Assembly (NCBI GenBank): GCA_037043015.1
Contig: CM073326.1
Location: forward strand, 18,856,345 to 18,920,344
Length of the DNA stretch: 64,000 nt
DNA from: Bryum argenteum
Taxonomy: Eukaryota; Streptophyta; Bryopsida; Bryales; Bryaceae
Direction of reading: 5' to 3'
This document shows positions 49,035 to 60,200 of this stretch, piece by piece. The notes beneath the pieces were generated by a model, which saw only the letters and a program-made list of their open reading frames with translations, ran no database searches and was not told the DNA's origin. The translations under genes were made by a program, and so were the position numbers. How positions within the stretch are numbered: position 1 is the stretch's first letter; every line of letters begins with the position of its first letter.

Positions 49035-50003
49035 TTGGAAAAGACATGCAAGGAGATGGGTACGAAACACCCCCATCCCGGCATTGATCTCCTCTACGCA
49101 GACGTTCCCGAGAACTTACCCGTACCTGACGTGTCGCCCGCCGAAATCCCGTCATGGAACAAGCGTGAGAAAAGCTACTTCGAGAGTGTGTTCTTTTTTG
49201 CTTTCTACAACTTGACAGACGAGGGTGCGATACTTGTTATGCATCCCAAGGACCGTCGAGTCGAGAAAGCTCTGGATGCCGAGTCAAAGGCTTTCGATTT
49301 CCGAATGGTGCGAGATTGGTGGGGATATAATCCCATGCCAATGGCCTCAACAAACCCACACGTGAAAACGGTGTGGTCTTTATTATTCTGCATTAAAATC
49401 ATCGTCTATGATTATTTACAACGTTTCTTTAAATCTCTCTCATCTATTGAATTTTGCAGACACACAACTTCCACATTAAGGTTTTTGTTTGGAAGTCATT
49501 TGCCACGAGATTCTCCATAAGACAGGTTGCGAAAGAGTACGCAGGTGTGCCTATTCTTCCCGACGAGGAAGACCATGTATTTAATTTTGCGAGCAATGAC
49601 TCCATTCGTAAGAAGGAAGATGGTACTCCGTAGCGTGGCTCGCGAGAGAAGGATCCCTCCTTCATCCAGTGTTTTATTGATTCTCTCACAGACGAGCGGG
49701 GAATCGTCTTTGACTGGAGCCCTAGTACTGGTTAGTTGTTGCTAATACCAACTCTCATTAAACTTATTCAATACTGTAGTTCTGATGTTGGTTGCTGGTA
49801 TGTAGGTGCTTCCGTGATTGCCTGCGCGCGATCGAACCGTCATCTCATTGTTGTTGAAGCTGATGAAGAGATATTTGACGGACTTTTATCGGCATACGTC
49901 GATGGTACCGCTTTTGAGGAAGAAAGCGGCAATTCGGGTCCAGTATATGACTACGATAGTGACACATCTGAACCGCTTCAGAAGAAGCTACGCCCAACAT
50001 TTT
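49035..50003 (+). other. Permuted DNA methyltransferase domain of the cargo gene
   Basis: Motif IV-like GIDLLYADVPENLPV comes first, then ESVFFFAFYNLTDEGAILVM. It continues over introns with THNFHIKVFVWKSFATRF and ends with a motif I-like GIVFDWSPSTGASVIACARS and NRHLIVVEADEEIFDGLL. IV before I is the beta-class order of bacterial N6-adenine and N4-cytosine methyltransferases. The catalytic (D/S)PP(Y/F) is DVPE here and the motif I DPFxGxG is DWSPSTG, so activity is doubtful. TAG at 49,631-49,633 follows DGTP. Confidence 0.7.
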
Positions 50004-51166
50004 GTGCGTACTTATCTCTTACTTTCCTCCCCTTCTATTGTCACCTTCAATTGGTAGAAATTTATTGGTATTGACTTTTCTGTACTTTTAGGATCGCAGG
50101 TTCCAACCAACGTTTGATTGGCGGCGGAAGTCTCTACAGCAGTCCTCCGCAAACTTTCACCCTTCCATCTTATGCGGAGTGGATAGCTTAAGAATTTGTG
50201 GCTGCCCCTTCTCCCGTCTTATCGGACAGTAGTAGACGTCAACGCTTTAACTCGAGAGTGCTTGTGTTTATAGACGATGAGGCTGATCAGTGTGACCAAC
50301 ACTTTAATGGTCGTTTACCATCAGCATCCTAGGTGATTTTATTTTCTTAGTTTGGTTTGGACCATGTAGGGTCATATATTTATAGTTGACCTACGGCATT
50401 GGTCATACGTGTGGTTTTGCTATACCTTTTTTATATATATATATGACGTTTACCTATTACTTATCAACGTTTTGATTTCTTAATTCATGTAAATGTTAAA
50501 CTTTTAAACTCGATGCCAACTAAAAGTTTCTAAACATTTCTTTATTTCGTTTGAATTTTTGAAACTTGCCAATGATGGTAGGGGTTCTAGTCTAGTATTT
50601 GTATAGCTCAGGATAGCTGCAGACGACGCAATGCAACGCTCAAACGAGGCCGAGGAGAATCGAACTCGGACCACTACAATGCCACGTGAAATCATGAATG
50701 TCTTTCTGTTCACCTTTCAAGGAGACATGGAAGGACGACCCGTAGTTATAATTTTCAGATTATATAAACTGAATCATCTGCATATAATTCTAACATGTGA
50801 AAGAGGAAATTGATGACGTCAGCCCTAATTAGTCTCTAAATCCTAAAACAATAAATAAAACTTATTGATTACCGAAATGGCTATCTCAACTTTTGGTTTA
50901 TATTTTGTATTTGATTTAAATTGAATTGGTTACACATGATGATGCGAGCCCATAATTTAATTGACTTTCATTTAAATTTGCAAATGTGGATTAATTATGT
51001 AATATTGTAGGACCCCATTACCATATATCGAAATGGATACAGTACCCTATGTCCACGGTTTTGGGTACTTTTATGCCTAAAAATAACCATTTCAAAATTT
51101 TAAAACCACCTATTCCATGGTAATAGGGCCATTAACTTTTAAAATTTTTATTTCTTACCGCTCGAA

Positions 51167-51221
51167 CTTTACCGCTCACCGCTCACCGCTCACCGCTCAA
51201 CGCTCACACCCGTGGTTTCCC
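51167..51221. repeat. Right terminal heptamer repeats of the 14.2-kb element
   Basis: TACCGCTC, then three CACCGCT units, CAACGCT and CACACCCGTGG: the inverted counterpart of the left end. Confidence 0.88.
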
Positions 51222-51232
51222 CATCTGCTAAG
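51222..51232. repeat. Target-site duplication, right copy
   Basis: CATCTGCTAAG, identical to 36,987-36,997. Confidence 0.9.
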
Positions 51233-53800
51233 TCCCTGATAGTGAGTTTGCTCCCCGTATGTGCTGTCAAGTTCATTTGTTTGTTGGAGATTTTCGGAGA
51301 ATGCTTTTATTCTCTGTATCACTTGCCTGGTGGAATGTGTTTGGCTGCACTCCGAAGCATGTCATGATTTTGAGGTTTGATGAGCCCCTCCTCGGGGGTG
51401 ATGGCCCGTGAGGAAGAGGGAAGCTAGTGACCGCAGTGAAGTTCTGATGCTGGTCTTGGACTCAGACACCGGGGTACTCATGCACTCACGACTCTGTCAT
51501 TGTTGGTCGCTTCTTAATTGCGACGTCGAATGTGTTTGCCGGCATTCCAGAAGAGGTCATGTTCATGGGTTCATCAGTCCCCGTACTGGGAGGCGATGGC
51601 CAGTGAGGGAGAGGAGAGGTAGTCACCCATGTGCAGTTATGTTGCTGGACCTTGGACAAAGGGATGCTACTAACCCCTGTGCATCTTGGTTGCTAGTCAT
51701 TGACTCGGCAATACAGGAGCTTGTGCACCCAAGGGGCGTGGGCTCACTCAATCGGCAGTTATTGTGAATTCAGTGACATATGCCGAGTCCCATATAATCA
51801 GTGTGCTACTGGAATGTGTTGTCAATCTTACTCTTTTTACTTGCGCCCTCGAAAGTGATTCGGTATATTCCAAAAGAGGTCTGATCTTAGGTTCCGCAGA
51901 GTCTCTCATGGGAGGTGAATGTAGGTGAGATCCAGTCCCAGTGACCAGTATGCATTCCAGATGAGTTATCTCATACTTGCGCCGTCGAATGTGATTGCTC
52001 GATTTCCGAAAGAGGGCTTGATATTAGTCTGGTGAGGTGATCTGGGATTGGTTAGTGCCACTCCTTGGAGGTACTGGCCGGCGAAGTGAAGTTCCAGAGA
52101 CCCCTCTGAATCTTGGTTTTTTGTCATCTTGTTTACTTGCGCCGTCGAATGTGTTTTCCAGAATCCTTAAATAGGTCAACATCTTGGGTTAGCGTCGGGT
52201 CCCAGGAGGGGTGGGCTTACTCAATCGGCCATTCCTGTGAAGTGTGTGATACGTGCTGAGTACCACGTTGTTAGTCTGCTTCCTGAACGTGCTGTCAAGA
52301 TCATCTTTTTGTCGTGGAATTTTTTTGTGGTGGATTTTTTACTTGCTCTCTTTCTCCTGCGGCAACGAATGTGTTTGCCTACTGATTGTAAGCAGTCATG
52401 GTCCTAGTCTTTGTAGAGCCCCTCCCCGGATGAGATGGCCAGCGAGGTCCAGTCCTAGTGACCTTTGTGCATTTTGCTGCTTGTCATCTTTTGTACTTGC
52501 GCCGTCGAATGTGATTGACTGCTACCGAAATAGGTCATGATCTTTGGTTTTGTCGAGTCCCTCCTCAAAGGTAATGGCAGGTGAGGAGGAGGGTAGCTAG
52601 TGGTGATGGTCTGGTTCTTTGGTCCTCTTTAACTTGCGGCGCGCCGAATGTGTTTTTTTTTTTGTACTTGGAATCGGTCATGATCTTAGATTTTGTAGAG
52701 CCCTTCCTCGAGGGGGTAGATGGTGATGGTCAAGTTCTTTGGTCCTCTTTAACTTGCGGCGCCAAATGTGTTTTTTGTTTTGGAATCGGTCATGATCTTA
52801 GATTTTGTAGAGCCCTTCCTCGAGGGTATGAGTAGTGATGGTCAAGTTCTTTGGTCCTCTTTAACTTGCGGCGCCGAATGTGTTTGCGTGCATTTTGAAA
52901 TTGCATTGTCAGGTCATGATAGTGGGTATTCACGAGGCCCTCCAGAAGGTCATGGTTGGTGAGCTAGGGGAGCTAGTGACCAATTTGCATTTTGTCTGCT
53001 GGTTTGCTTTTACTTGTGCCATCGAATTTGTTTCCCTCCATTCCGAAATTGCATTCTCAGTTCATGATCTATGATCTTTGGTATTGACAAGGCCCTCCTC
53101 GAAGGTGAAGTTCAGTGAACTTGGGGTAGCTACTGACCCTCCTGCATTTTGATTGCTGGTTTCGTTTAACTTGCGCCGTCGAATATGTTTCCCTGCATTC
53201 CGAAATTGCATTGTCAGGTCATGATAGTGGGTATTCAGGAGTCCCTCCGGAAGGTGATGGTTGGTGAGGTAGGGGGAGCTAGAGACCCCTCTGCTTTTTG
53301 TCTGCTAGTTTGTTTTTACTTGCGCCGACGAATTTGTTTTCCGTGCATTCCGAAATTGCACTGTCAGTTCATGATCTCTGATCTTTGGTATTGACGATGC
53401 CCTCCTCGAAGGTCATGGTCGGTGAGCTAGGGGAGCTCGTGACCCCTCTGCATTTTGTTTGGTGGTTTCCTTTTACTTACGCCGTCGAATTTGTTTCCCT
53501 GCATTCCTCGGTAGTGGCCATTAATTCAGCTTGGCACAAGCTTATTAGCTCTCAAAACTTCTGTGGTTCTTTGGCGTTTCGTGCTTAATAAGATGGCTTC
53601 ACCTAAATTCTTCGATGATCACTCTGAGAATTGGAGTCAACGGGCTGCCCCTCTTCTTGTGAAATGTGTCTAATGACTACCTGTATGTTTGTGCAGATTG
53701 TATTCATGGAGCTGAAGTGGAGCATTGAGAGCGAAACAGATTTTGACACTTGCGGTGTCGAATGTGTTTGCCTGCAGATCAATTAGATTCATGTCTATGT
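51233..53800. repeat. Right part of the split tandem array
   Basis: About 14 units carry GCGCCGTCGAATGTG or close variants, near 51,520, 51,844, 51,979, 52,140, 52,365, 52,499, 52,637, 52,757, 52,868, 53,017, 53,174, 53,325, 53,480 and 53,756. Spacing is mostly 110-160 bases. Units also share GGTCATGATCTT, CCCTCCTCGAAGGT and GGTGAGCTAGGGGAGCTAGT. Units at 52,581-52,860 are the most alike. Confidence 0.85.
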
Positions 53801-53944
53801 CTACTTAGTTTAAACTTGGTTGACTCTTGATATGAGTATTGTATTCTAATCACATTTTGATCTATGATAATTTCTATTATGTTATTTTGCCCGTTCGAAG
53901 TTTACTTTTTATTTCTGTCTCAATTCGCTATTTGAAATTGATAG

Positions 53945-54220
53945 ATGGGAGGCCCAAGCGATCCTGAATTCAATGAAGAGGCCGCTCGTGAACCGCCGTC
54001 GCCCTCTGGACCGATTCCTTCCTTCGACACTCAGAAGATACCTCCAAGTGATGACATTCAGGAAACTCCCACGGGTGACATTGACTCCGGAGAATTTGAG
54101 GCATTGCTCGTTCAGCCTCTTTCACCTCAACTGCCCACTCAAGAGCGCTCACGACACGAAGTTACGACTGTTGAAGGTGATGTTGGGTCTCCTCTCTCGG
54201 AATCAGATGACGGAGGGTAG
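53945..54220 (+). CDS. Acidic Pro/Ser-rich ORF, 91 aa, possibly a terminal exon
   Basis: It reads MGGPSDPEFNEEAAREPPSP and later SGEFEALLVQPLSPQLPTQE, ending PLSESDDGG-stop. The stop lies just before the heptamers of the second MULE, so the true end may have been altered by that insertion. No domain. Confidence 0.3.
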   Translation: MGGPSDPEFNEEAAREPPSPSGPIPSFDTQKIPPSDDIQETPTGDIDSGEFEALLVQPLSPQLPTQERSRHEVTTVEGDVGSPLSESDDGG

Positions 54221-54881
54221 CTAGGGCGTGAGCAGAGAGCGGTGAGCGGAGAGCGGTGATTAGAAAAATGACACTGCGGAGAGCATAAATATGACCAAAA
54301 TGGGAAGATTTTGAGTATATTCTGAGAATATCAAATATAATCCCTATTACCGTGTATTTTTTATATTTTATATTTGAAACTTTATATGTAAAATTTTGCC
54401 TATAACCGTGGATGTTTGGACCTGTAACCACGCATATTAAACCCTTCTACATTTTGATATATCAAACTTAATCTTAAAGTTTCCAATTTATAATTTCCAC
54501 GTAGCACACTTAATATGACTATAAGGAAATGCGTTTAAAATCGACCATGTGCGGGAAGAAGTTGGAGGTCGTTTGCAACAATTTTGGCTAATTTCGTTTA
54601 AATCATTTCTTCATCAAGTACAAAAACGTATGACTAATTGACAAGGTAATTAAAAAGTTCATGCAAAAATTGACAACCACACAAACTTGGCATATTTGAA
54701 TCTACGAGCAAGGAAGCATGCTAATTATAGCTACAAGAATAGTAATAAACAAGTGGATTGGCATATATATTATAATATATAAATCATATTATCAAGGATT
54801 ATAAACTCATAACACTTACAACAATATATCATCATATGCCTAAATCTGGCCTATAAGTAATAGTACCAAGAGAAATAGAGC

Positions 54882-57800
54882 TTATGTAGTTGCATGTAGT
54901 AGAATACCCGACTCTAATGCTAACTTGATCTCATTGAAGCTGAAGGTTGGTGCGTGAATAAACAGATTCACGTCAGGATCAAGAGCACACACGGTTAAGA
55001 GAATGTAGTACAAATGCTTGCACGGTCGAAAATGCTTCCCTTTTCTACCGAACTCTGACATTGTAACCTTAAACGATCGCGATTTGCAATCCTGGATAAG
55101 AGTGATCACCACGTTGTAAACGGTTTCCGTTGGACTTGGTTTGACCGCAAACGAACAAACAAAACCAAATCCAGGTTGGGGTATCATGGTCACCTTAAGA
55201 ATGGTCGCGTTCATTGCTGCTGCAGAACCGATATTCAACTTCATCTTCGAAGAGGGGACCGTCAAACTCCTTCGAATATTCTTAGACTTTCTCGACTTGG
55301 GAAATACATCTGGATTGGGCGGAACTGGGACATTTGAGAAGTTATGAGGAGGTGGAGGGGCATTGTTGAAAAGACGGTTGGGTGGCAAGGTTTCCTTCTG
55401 CGGGAGTTGAAAGCCTGCATTCTCAAGTGCAAGGATCTCTGGAAGAGTAAGCTTGGTACCAATCTTGACAGGCCAGATATTTGGGATTGGTGGGCGATCA
55501 ATCGTATTATTCAAAAACGGCTGGATCCACTTGCGGCGAGATCCCTTCACACACCTCTCGATATCATCCGGACAGAAAACGAACTGCATGAATTCTGGAG
55601 CTGGCGCCTTGTAGTGTTGCCAAACACCAGAGTAGGTTGGTACCGGTGTGCTCTTCGCGTTTTGGATAAGTCGATTCTCGCATTTCTTCTTCGTCACAGC
55701 CTGTTGCGCCCAACAAGATTTGCCAGAAGATGCTGGAAGTCGGGCAATATGCCAAACTCTTTCATTGACCTTCGATTCCTGCACGCTTGTTACTCGACGA
55801 ACATCTCCTGCTACGGCGACGGGTTCGGCAGCAACATGCTGAACATCTTCTGGAGTCTCAGCGATTGGAGGTAGGGTACTTGTGCGAGCTCTAGAGACCC
55901 TCTTCCCCACACGAGGATGAGAGAAATTAACGGTATCTGGTCGATGCGTTTCTTCTTCAGCTCCAATCGGGAGATCAACATGACGTTTTTTGGAACCAAA
56001 TACTTCCTCTCCTTCCAAATGAGCATCCCGGTTGCAAAACACCTCAGCAACTGGCATATCCATGACCGCCTTGTTGAGGCACAAGGGGTCCCCTGTACGA
56101 TTTGCACGTCGTTGGGCAGCCCTCAAGGCATTCCTAAGACGTAATTCTTCGACGCCGGGTCCATTGCCGCCACCTCCAATTTTGAAATGGTGGTATCCAA
56201 CAACTTGCAGAAATGCTCGCACGTAGTCATCCACGGCTGCAACGTAGAGATCCCCACCGTTCTTGTCGGATGCTTGCATCCACTTATTGTGGACCGTCTC
56301 CGCAAGATTGCATGATGGCATCTCGGCGATTTGTTCTGGCGTAAAACGTTTCTCCTATAAAAAATTGAGGACAAAGATTTCAGCACATAAAATCAGCAGT
56401 TGGCATTAACTTCATGAACCAATAAAGAAATAATTGTGACTAGATATTATCGATTAGAACCTACCAATTCCATGAAGTTCCCCCACTGCCGATAACGATA
56501 ATGCCAGAATACAAGCCAGAGGGTCAGGGAACGAATTCCAGATTCAGATGCTGCTCCAGCCGATGTCCACCAGGCCTTGATAGCCATGAACCTTGTTTCA
56601 GCTTCAGCCATTGAACTTGCATCCTTGTATTGTTTGCACAGAAGTCTATGTTGATCCTGCAGATCATGAACAATGTACTGTTTGGTGTGTTTTTCCATTG
56701 ACTGTGTCCAATGGAATAAACATGTTCGTTCACGACCCTCCATTGGGATGCTTGGATCTCCGCTGCCATACACAATCCGAATAGCATTCCAGTTGGCTTG
56801 TGCACTGTCCGCCATGAAGCCTTGAAATTGAGGATTGGGAATCCCGTTTCTGGCCATTACATGGTTAAGATTCTTCCAGAAAAGGATTTGTGCTTCTCGA
56901 TCCTCGGATTGAAAATCACAACATGCGATGGTCATGACGCGCTTGTATATCGAATCATAAACGTGACAGGCCATTGTGGTCCACTTGGCAATGCGTTTAA
57001 CATGGTCAAACATGATCCATGCGTCCTCAAGTTTGCCACCAGGTTGCATCCTGCGGACAAGGTCCACTCCACTACCTGGTCCAACCTCGGACATTTTGAA
57101 GATGAACACTTTGTCTCCGTCATCGCCTTGGCCAGGGAACACGTTGCGCTGCACGTACGCCCAATTACTAAGTCCTCTGAGCTTTGTGATACCGTCCATG
57201 ACACCAAACTTACGGAGATATCGAAACGAAGTCACACGGTTCCTTAAGGCCGGGGAATTGAGCTCTTTACAGCTATCAAAGACGGGCTCCAACTCTTGCA
57301 GCGTGAGAAGCTTAGGATGTTCATCCTCATTGCGAAGAAGGTAGTTGCCAAGCAGCTCTTTGCTAGTCTCCAGAACTATCTTGGAGCATGTTGCTTGTGG
57401 TGTACGTTCGACTTGCTCTTGAATAATTTGGTCTATGGTAAACTTCACCTCTCTGTCGTCTCCAATCTTAACGGGATGGCGATGTTCTCCCAGATGAATG
57501 CATTCACGTTCTTGATCATCTGCGCCGTGAACATAGAATATCTTGGCATCACAATTAGAAATACAAGACGGAGGCTCCTTACAGATCTTGCAGACGATAG
57601 TCGATCTTGCTGGTGGACATAATCCAATGAGAAAGGAGTCCTTGGAGGTTCCTTCAAATTCCACTTCGTTTGTTGCTAAAGCTTTATCCGTCCGCTCCAA
57701 GTAATTGCACTTGTTGTTGACGCATTTGAGGTGGCCAACACAGTTCGAGGATCGGAAAGACAATCCAAGAGAGTTGCTGATGTTGGTGGTCATGGTTCTC

Positions 57801-58591
57801 GTCCAGACGTGACCATCATACCGCTTATCCATGCCTTCCATCGAGCGAGCATTTTTGTGAACGGAAGCAGCAGCAGCAGGGGGTAGAATGAAAAGAACAT
57901 TACCATCAAATTGGGGAGGTAGGAAGTCAACCTTGACAGTTCGGATTGCATCATAGTTGATCTTCTTCAACATTGTTTTGCTTCCCGACATACTGGCCAG
58001 TTTGCGGAGGGAGTCTAGGATGTTTTTGTTGTTTTTGGAAATAGAAAGTTTCGAATGGGAGGGTGACTGTAGAGAATGACGTGAGTACTGGGAGATAGTA
58101 GATGGAGATACTGATTTGATGGGGAGCTTAGTTGGTCGGAAAACTAAGTTTCTCTCATCATCTGATGAGTCTGACAAATCTATAGTGTGGCGAATATCTG
58201 GCTCTATTTTGACACGGACTACAGGTTGTGTGGTCATGGTACAAGTTGAAGACTCACGTGGGGTTAATAGAACTGTAGATGCTTCAATGACTGACGTAGA
58301 GGTGCCATAGAGTTTATACTTTCCAGGAAGGAGATGATACACCTCACGGCCATCCTCGTCACTGAAAGCATTGACAACTACAGAGTGTTGGAGCTCATTA
58401 GTGATAGGATCAAGGACATCGCGCTCGAGCCACAACGAGGAAGTTTCATAGCTAAATCGAATAGATAAGCGATCAGGGGGAATACGTAGAAGACCATCAG
58501 TGTCTGGACATAGAAGGAGGGGCAATCCTAAACCGGCAGCACGAATTTCAATCATCTTTGCTGTGGACGCTGCTTTGCTAGACTCGGCCAT
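54882..58591 (-). CDS. MULE-type transposase with WRKY-GCM1-like zinc finger, 1,199 aa, two exons
   Basis: Exon 1 is 58591-56465 and exon 2 is 56354-54882, joined in phase at ...WGNFMEL / EKRFTPEQIAEMPSCNL. I chose MAESSKAAST at 58591 because the other copy starts at the matching MASS; the frame is open to 58702. Residues about 126-147 hold VKIEPD (SUMO acceptor consensus) and IDLSDSSDDE (SUMO-interacting type). Residues 250-375 have a Cys/His zinc module (CVGHLKCVNNKC; CKICKEPPSC; HLGEHRHPVK) like WRKY-GCM1 fingers of MULE proteins. The DDE core has D529 (IMFDHVK), D595 (FMADSAQANW), CxxH (TCLFHW, 624-627) and an Glu near 663-665 (AEAETRF). The C-terminal SWIM-like motif has DCKSRSF where the other copy has DCSCPVF, so one zinc ligand is missing. 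Apart from that it looks intact. Confidence 0.85.
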
Positions 58592-59523
58592 TGAACTCAA
58601 GACGCAGAAGTTGACAGTTAGAGAGAGGTGCAGGAAGAGGGAGGACGTAGTTTTATAGTGTTGGAGAGTTAGTAATGTAATACGACCTATGCAATCATGC
58701 ATACCAGCTGTTGCACAACAAGTTGCATATGGAGGAAGTAGGACATATTACATATTGATAACATATTTATTTCTAATTTGGAGTTCTAACTTTTAAAGGA
58801 GAAGTTCAGCAGTGACCTCCAGCAAACCATATATGAAATATGCAAACAAAGTTTCTTTGAATAGATTGATTTAATTGGAGTTAAACTTCCATTTGGGGTA
58901 AAGTATAGGAGAATCATTCAAACCAAATGATATAGTTATATATATTCCAAACGGGGAAGCAAATCGATGATGGTTTGAAAAGGTGACGGCGGCCGTCTTT
59001 GTCAGGTTAGTTCTATATTTGAAATGGCGTTTAGTTAATAGATTAGCCGATATGAATTAGCCAAATTTTATAAGCCTATCATCCAAATTTTATAATCCTA
59101 ATTATCATTAATTCGGCTATTATCTAAAATAGTAGCTCTGCAGTCATAGATTAGAAGGAAGGTCTTTAATAGCGCTGTGACGACCTGATAACTGACTGCC
59201 GTCATATATTTATTACTTAACAAGTTGTACGACAATCAGTAATAGTCATAATTTGAACACTACCAAAATAATGGTTACAATATTCACGCTACCAAACATA
59301 AGGCACAACAAAATAAGCTCTCCTTGATTATATCTTAGCGCCGGCAAATTCAGTGTATTATTGGATTGATTTATCTCTTACGATAAATATCTCGTGATTG
59401 AAAAAAGTGTAGATTGATTTGGTATATCTATGGAATTATGAAGATTATGCGAGCTGAAGAATATTCATTATCTCAGACCTGACTAAGATATATAGGGTCT
59501 GTACACTTCAGTTTTTGGTAGAG

Positions 59524-60120
59524 ATGATTACTAGATCGAGAGCAAGAGCAGATAGGGAAGTGAGGAGGACCATTGCAAAACAGAGGCGCAAAGAGAGGAT
59601 GCAAAGGTTAGAATCAGGAGAGAACGTCGAGACTCCGTATAATTTGCGGCAAACAATGGGTAGACAAGGGGGTACTTCTTCTAGGGGTACAAGTAGAGGT
59701 TCCAAAGGAAATAAGGCGTTTGATGTCTCGGCGGTTGCTCCCATCGTTCTATTTCCAGTTACAGAGGAAGAAACTCTTGTTTACGAAGGGAGAAGTGAGG
59801 TGTTGTATATTTTCAATCCCAATGATGTTTTTTTAATTGCATTCGTAATGTTATGTTTTATGTAGGATTATTAATACGGTTAAGGCCCATAATCATTCTT
59901 TGTATTAACATCTATTCAATCAGAGTACTTTGCCGTTTGTAACAAGTTTAGCTTTTGTTTGCATTCAAATCATGTTTACAGGTCAAGTTCTTAGCTAATG
60001 ATTACTTACCCTTTCTTGTTGTAGACTCAGCGTAGCAAGGGAGCATTCGATTGTGTTGATGAAGGTCTAGACGATTGTGAAAACGACATGGATAATGATC
60101 TGCATAATTATGCAGAAGAG
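59524..60120 (+). CDS. Divergent accessory gene of the second MULE, partial model
   Basis: Exon 1 from ATG 59,524 reads MITRSRARADREVRRTIAK, QRLESGENVETPYNLRQTM and a Gly/Ser-rich part to about 59,790. A later exon 60,025-60,120, after TTGTTGTAG, reads TQRSKGAFDCVDEGLDDCEN and ends LHNYAEE before GTATAT. The basic N-terminus and acidic second exon suggest a nuclear protein; no family is recognised. Its head-to-head position suggests a shared bidirectional promoter with the transposase (58,592-59,523). The end is not defined. Confidence 0.35.
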
Positions 60121-60200
60121 GTATATACTTCCAGCCATATGTTAAAGGTTACAATTGCGTATCGTTTGAGTAGTTAACAGTGCATCGTATCGAGAAAATA

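Larger units (their letters stand above)
46076..50300 (+). pseudogene. ParB-N plus beta-class DNA methyltransferase cargo gene
   Basis: A plus-strand exon series: 46,275-46,900 (ParB-like), about 46,980-47,460, 47,546-47,770, 47,853-48,083, 48,171-48,331, about 48,610-48,936, 49,035-49,370, 49,461-49,735, 49,806-50,003 and a tail to about 50.3 kb. Several borders have good GTAAGT/GTTAGT donors and TTTGCAG acceptors. Between the two domains lie unassigned regions (DNAIKSEIKSIRGKNFDKM, WNDSVLKPSEYVEKWRLLLW). Frame changes near 46,620, 46,715 and 46,780 and a TAG at 49,631 show decay of this copy. ParB-methyltransferase fusions occur in bacteria and phages, where ParB-like domains bind or cut DNA and the methyltransferase modifies it. 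A role in self-methylation of the element is a hypothesis. Confidence 0.7.
36998..51221. mobile_element. Giant Mutator-like element, 14,224 bp, with ParB-methyltransferase cargo
   Basis: Exact 11-bp CATCTGCTAAG duplications flank it. The left end reads GGACGTTGCTACCGTGTGAG. The right end, reverse-complemented, reads GGGAAACCACGGGTGTGAG. Both then enter GCGTTGAGCGGTGAGCGG heptamers. Inside are a decayed MULE-type transposase (minus, 41,309-37,459), small acidic ORFs, a two-exon accessory gene, tandem repeats and a ParB/DNA-methyltransferase gene (plus, to about 50.3 kb). Array units at about 51,741-51,790 and 52,201-52,310 look like unoccupied sites, supporting the borders. A 9-11 bp duplication is normal for MULEs; carrying this cargo is not. 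Confidence 0.88.
54222..60200. mobile_element. Second MULE of the same family; right end not found
   Basis: The left end CGTGAGCAGAGAGCGGTGAG with GAGCGGAGAGCGGTG heptamers starts at about 54,226. Sub-terminal ACCGTGTATTTT and ACCGTGGATG phrases match those of the first element. It contains the intact transposase and a divergent acidic gene. No inverted heptamer end is visible before 64,000, so the right limit is a guess: either truncated near 60.2 kb or extending past the window. Confidence 0.65.

Noticed and set aside
56798-57247. 149-codon plus-strand frame
   Set aside because: Antisense shadow of the intact transposase core.
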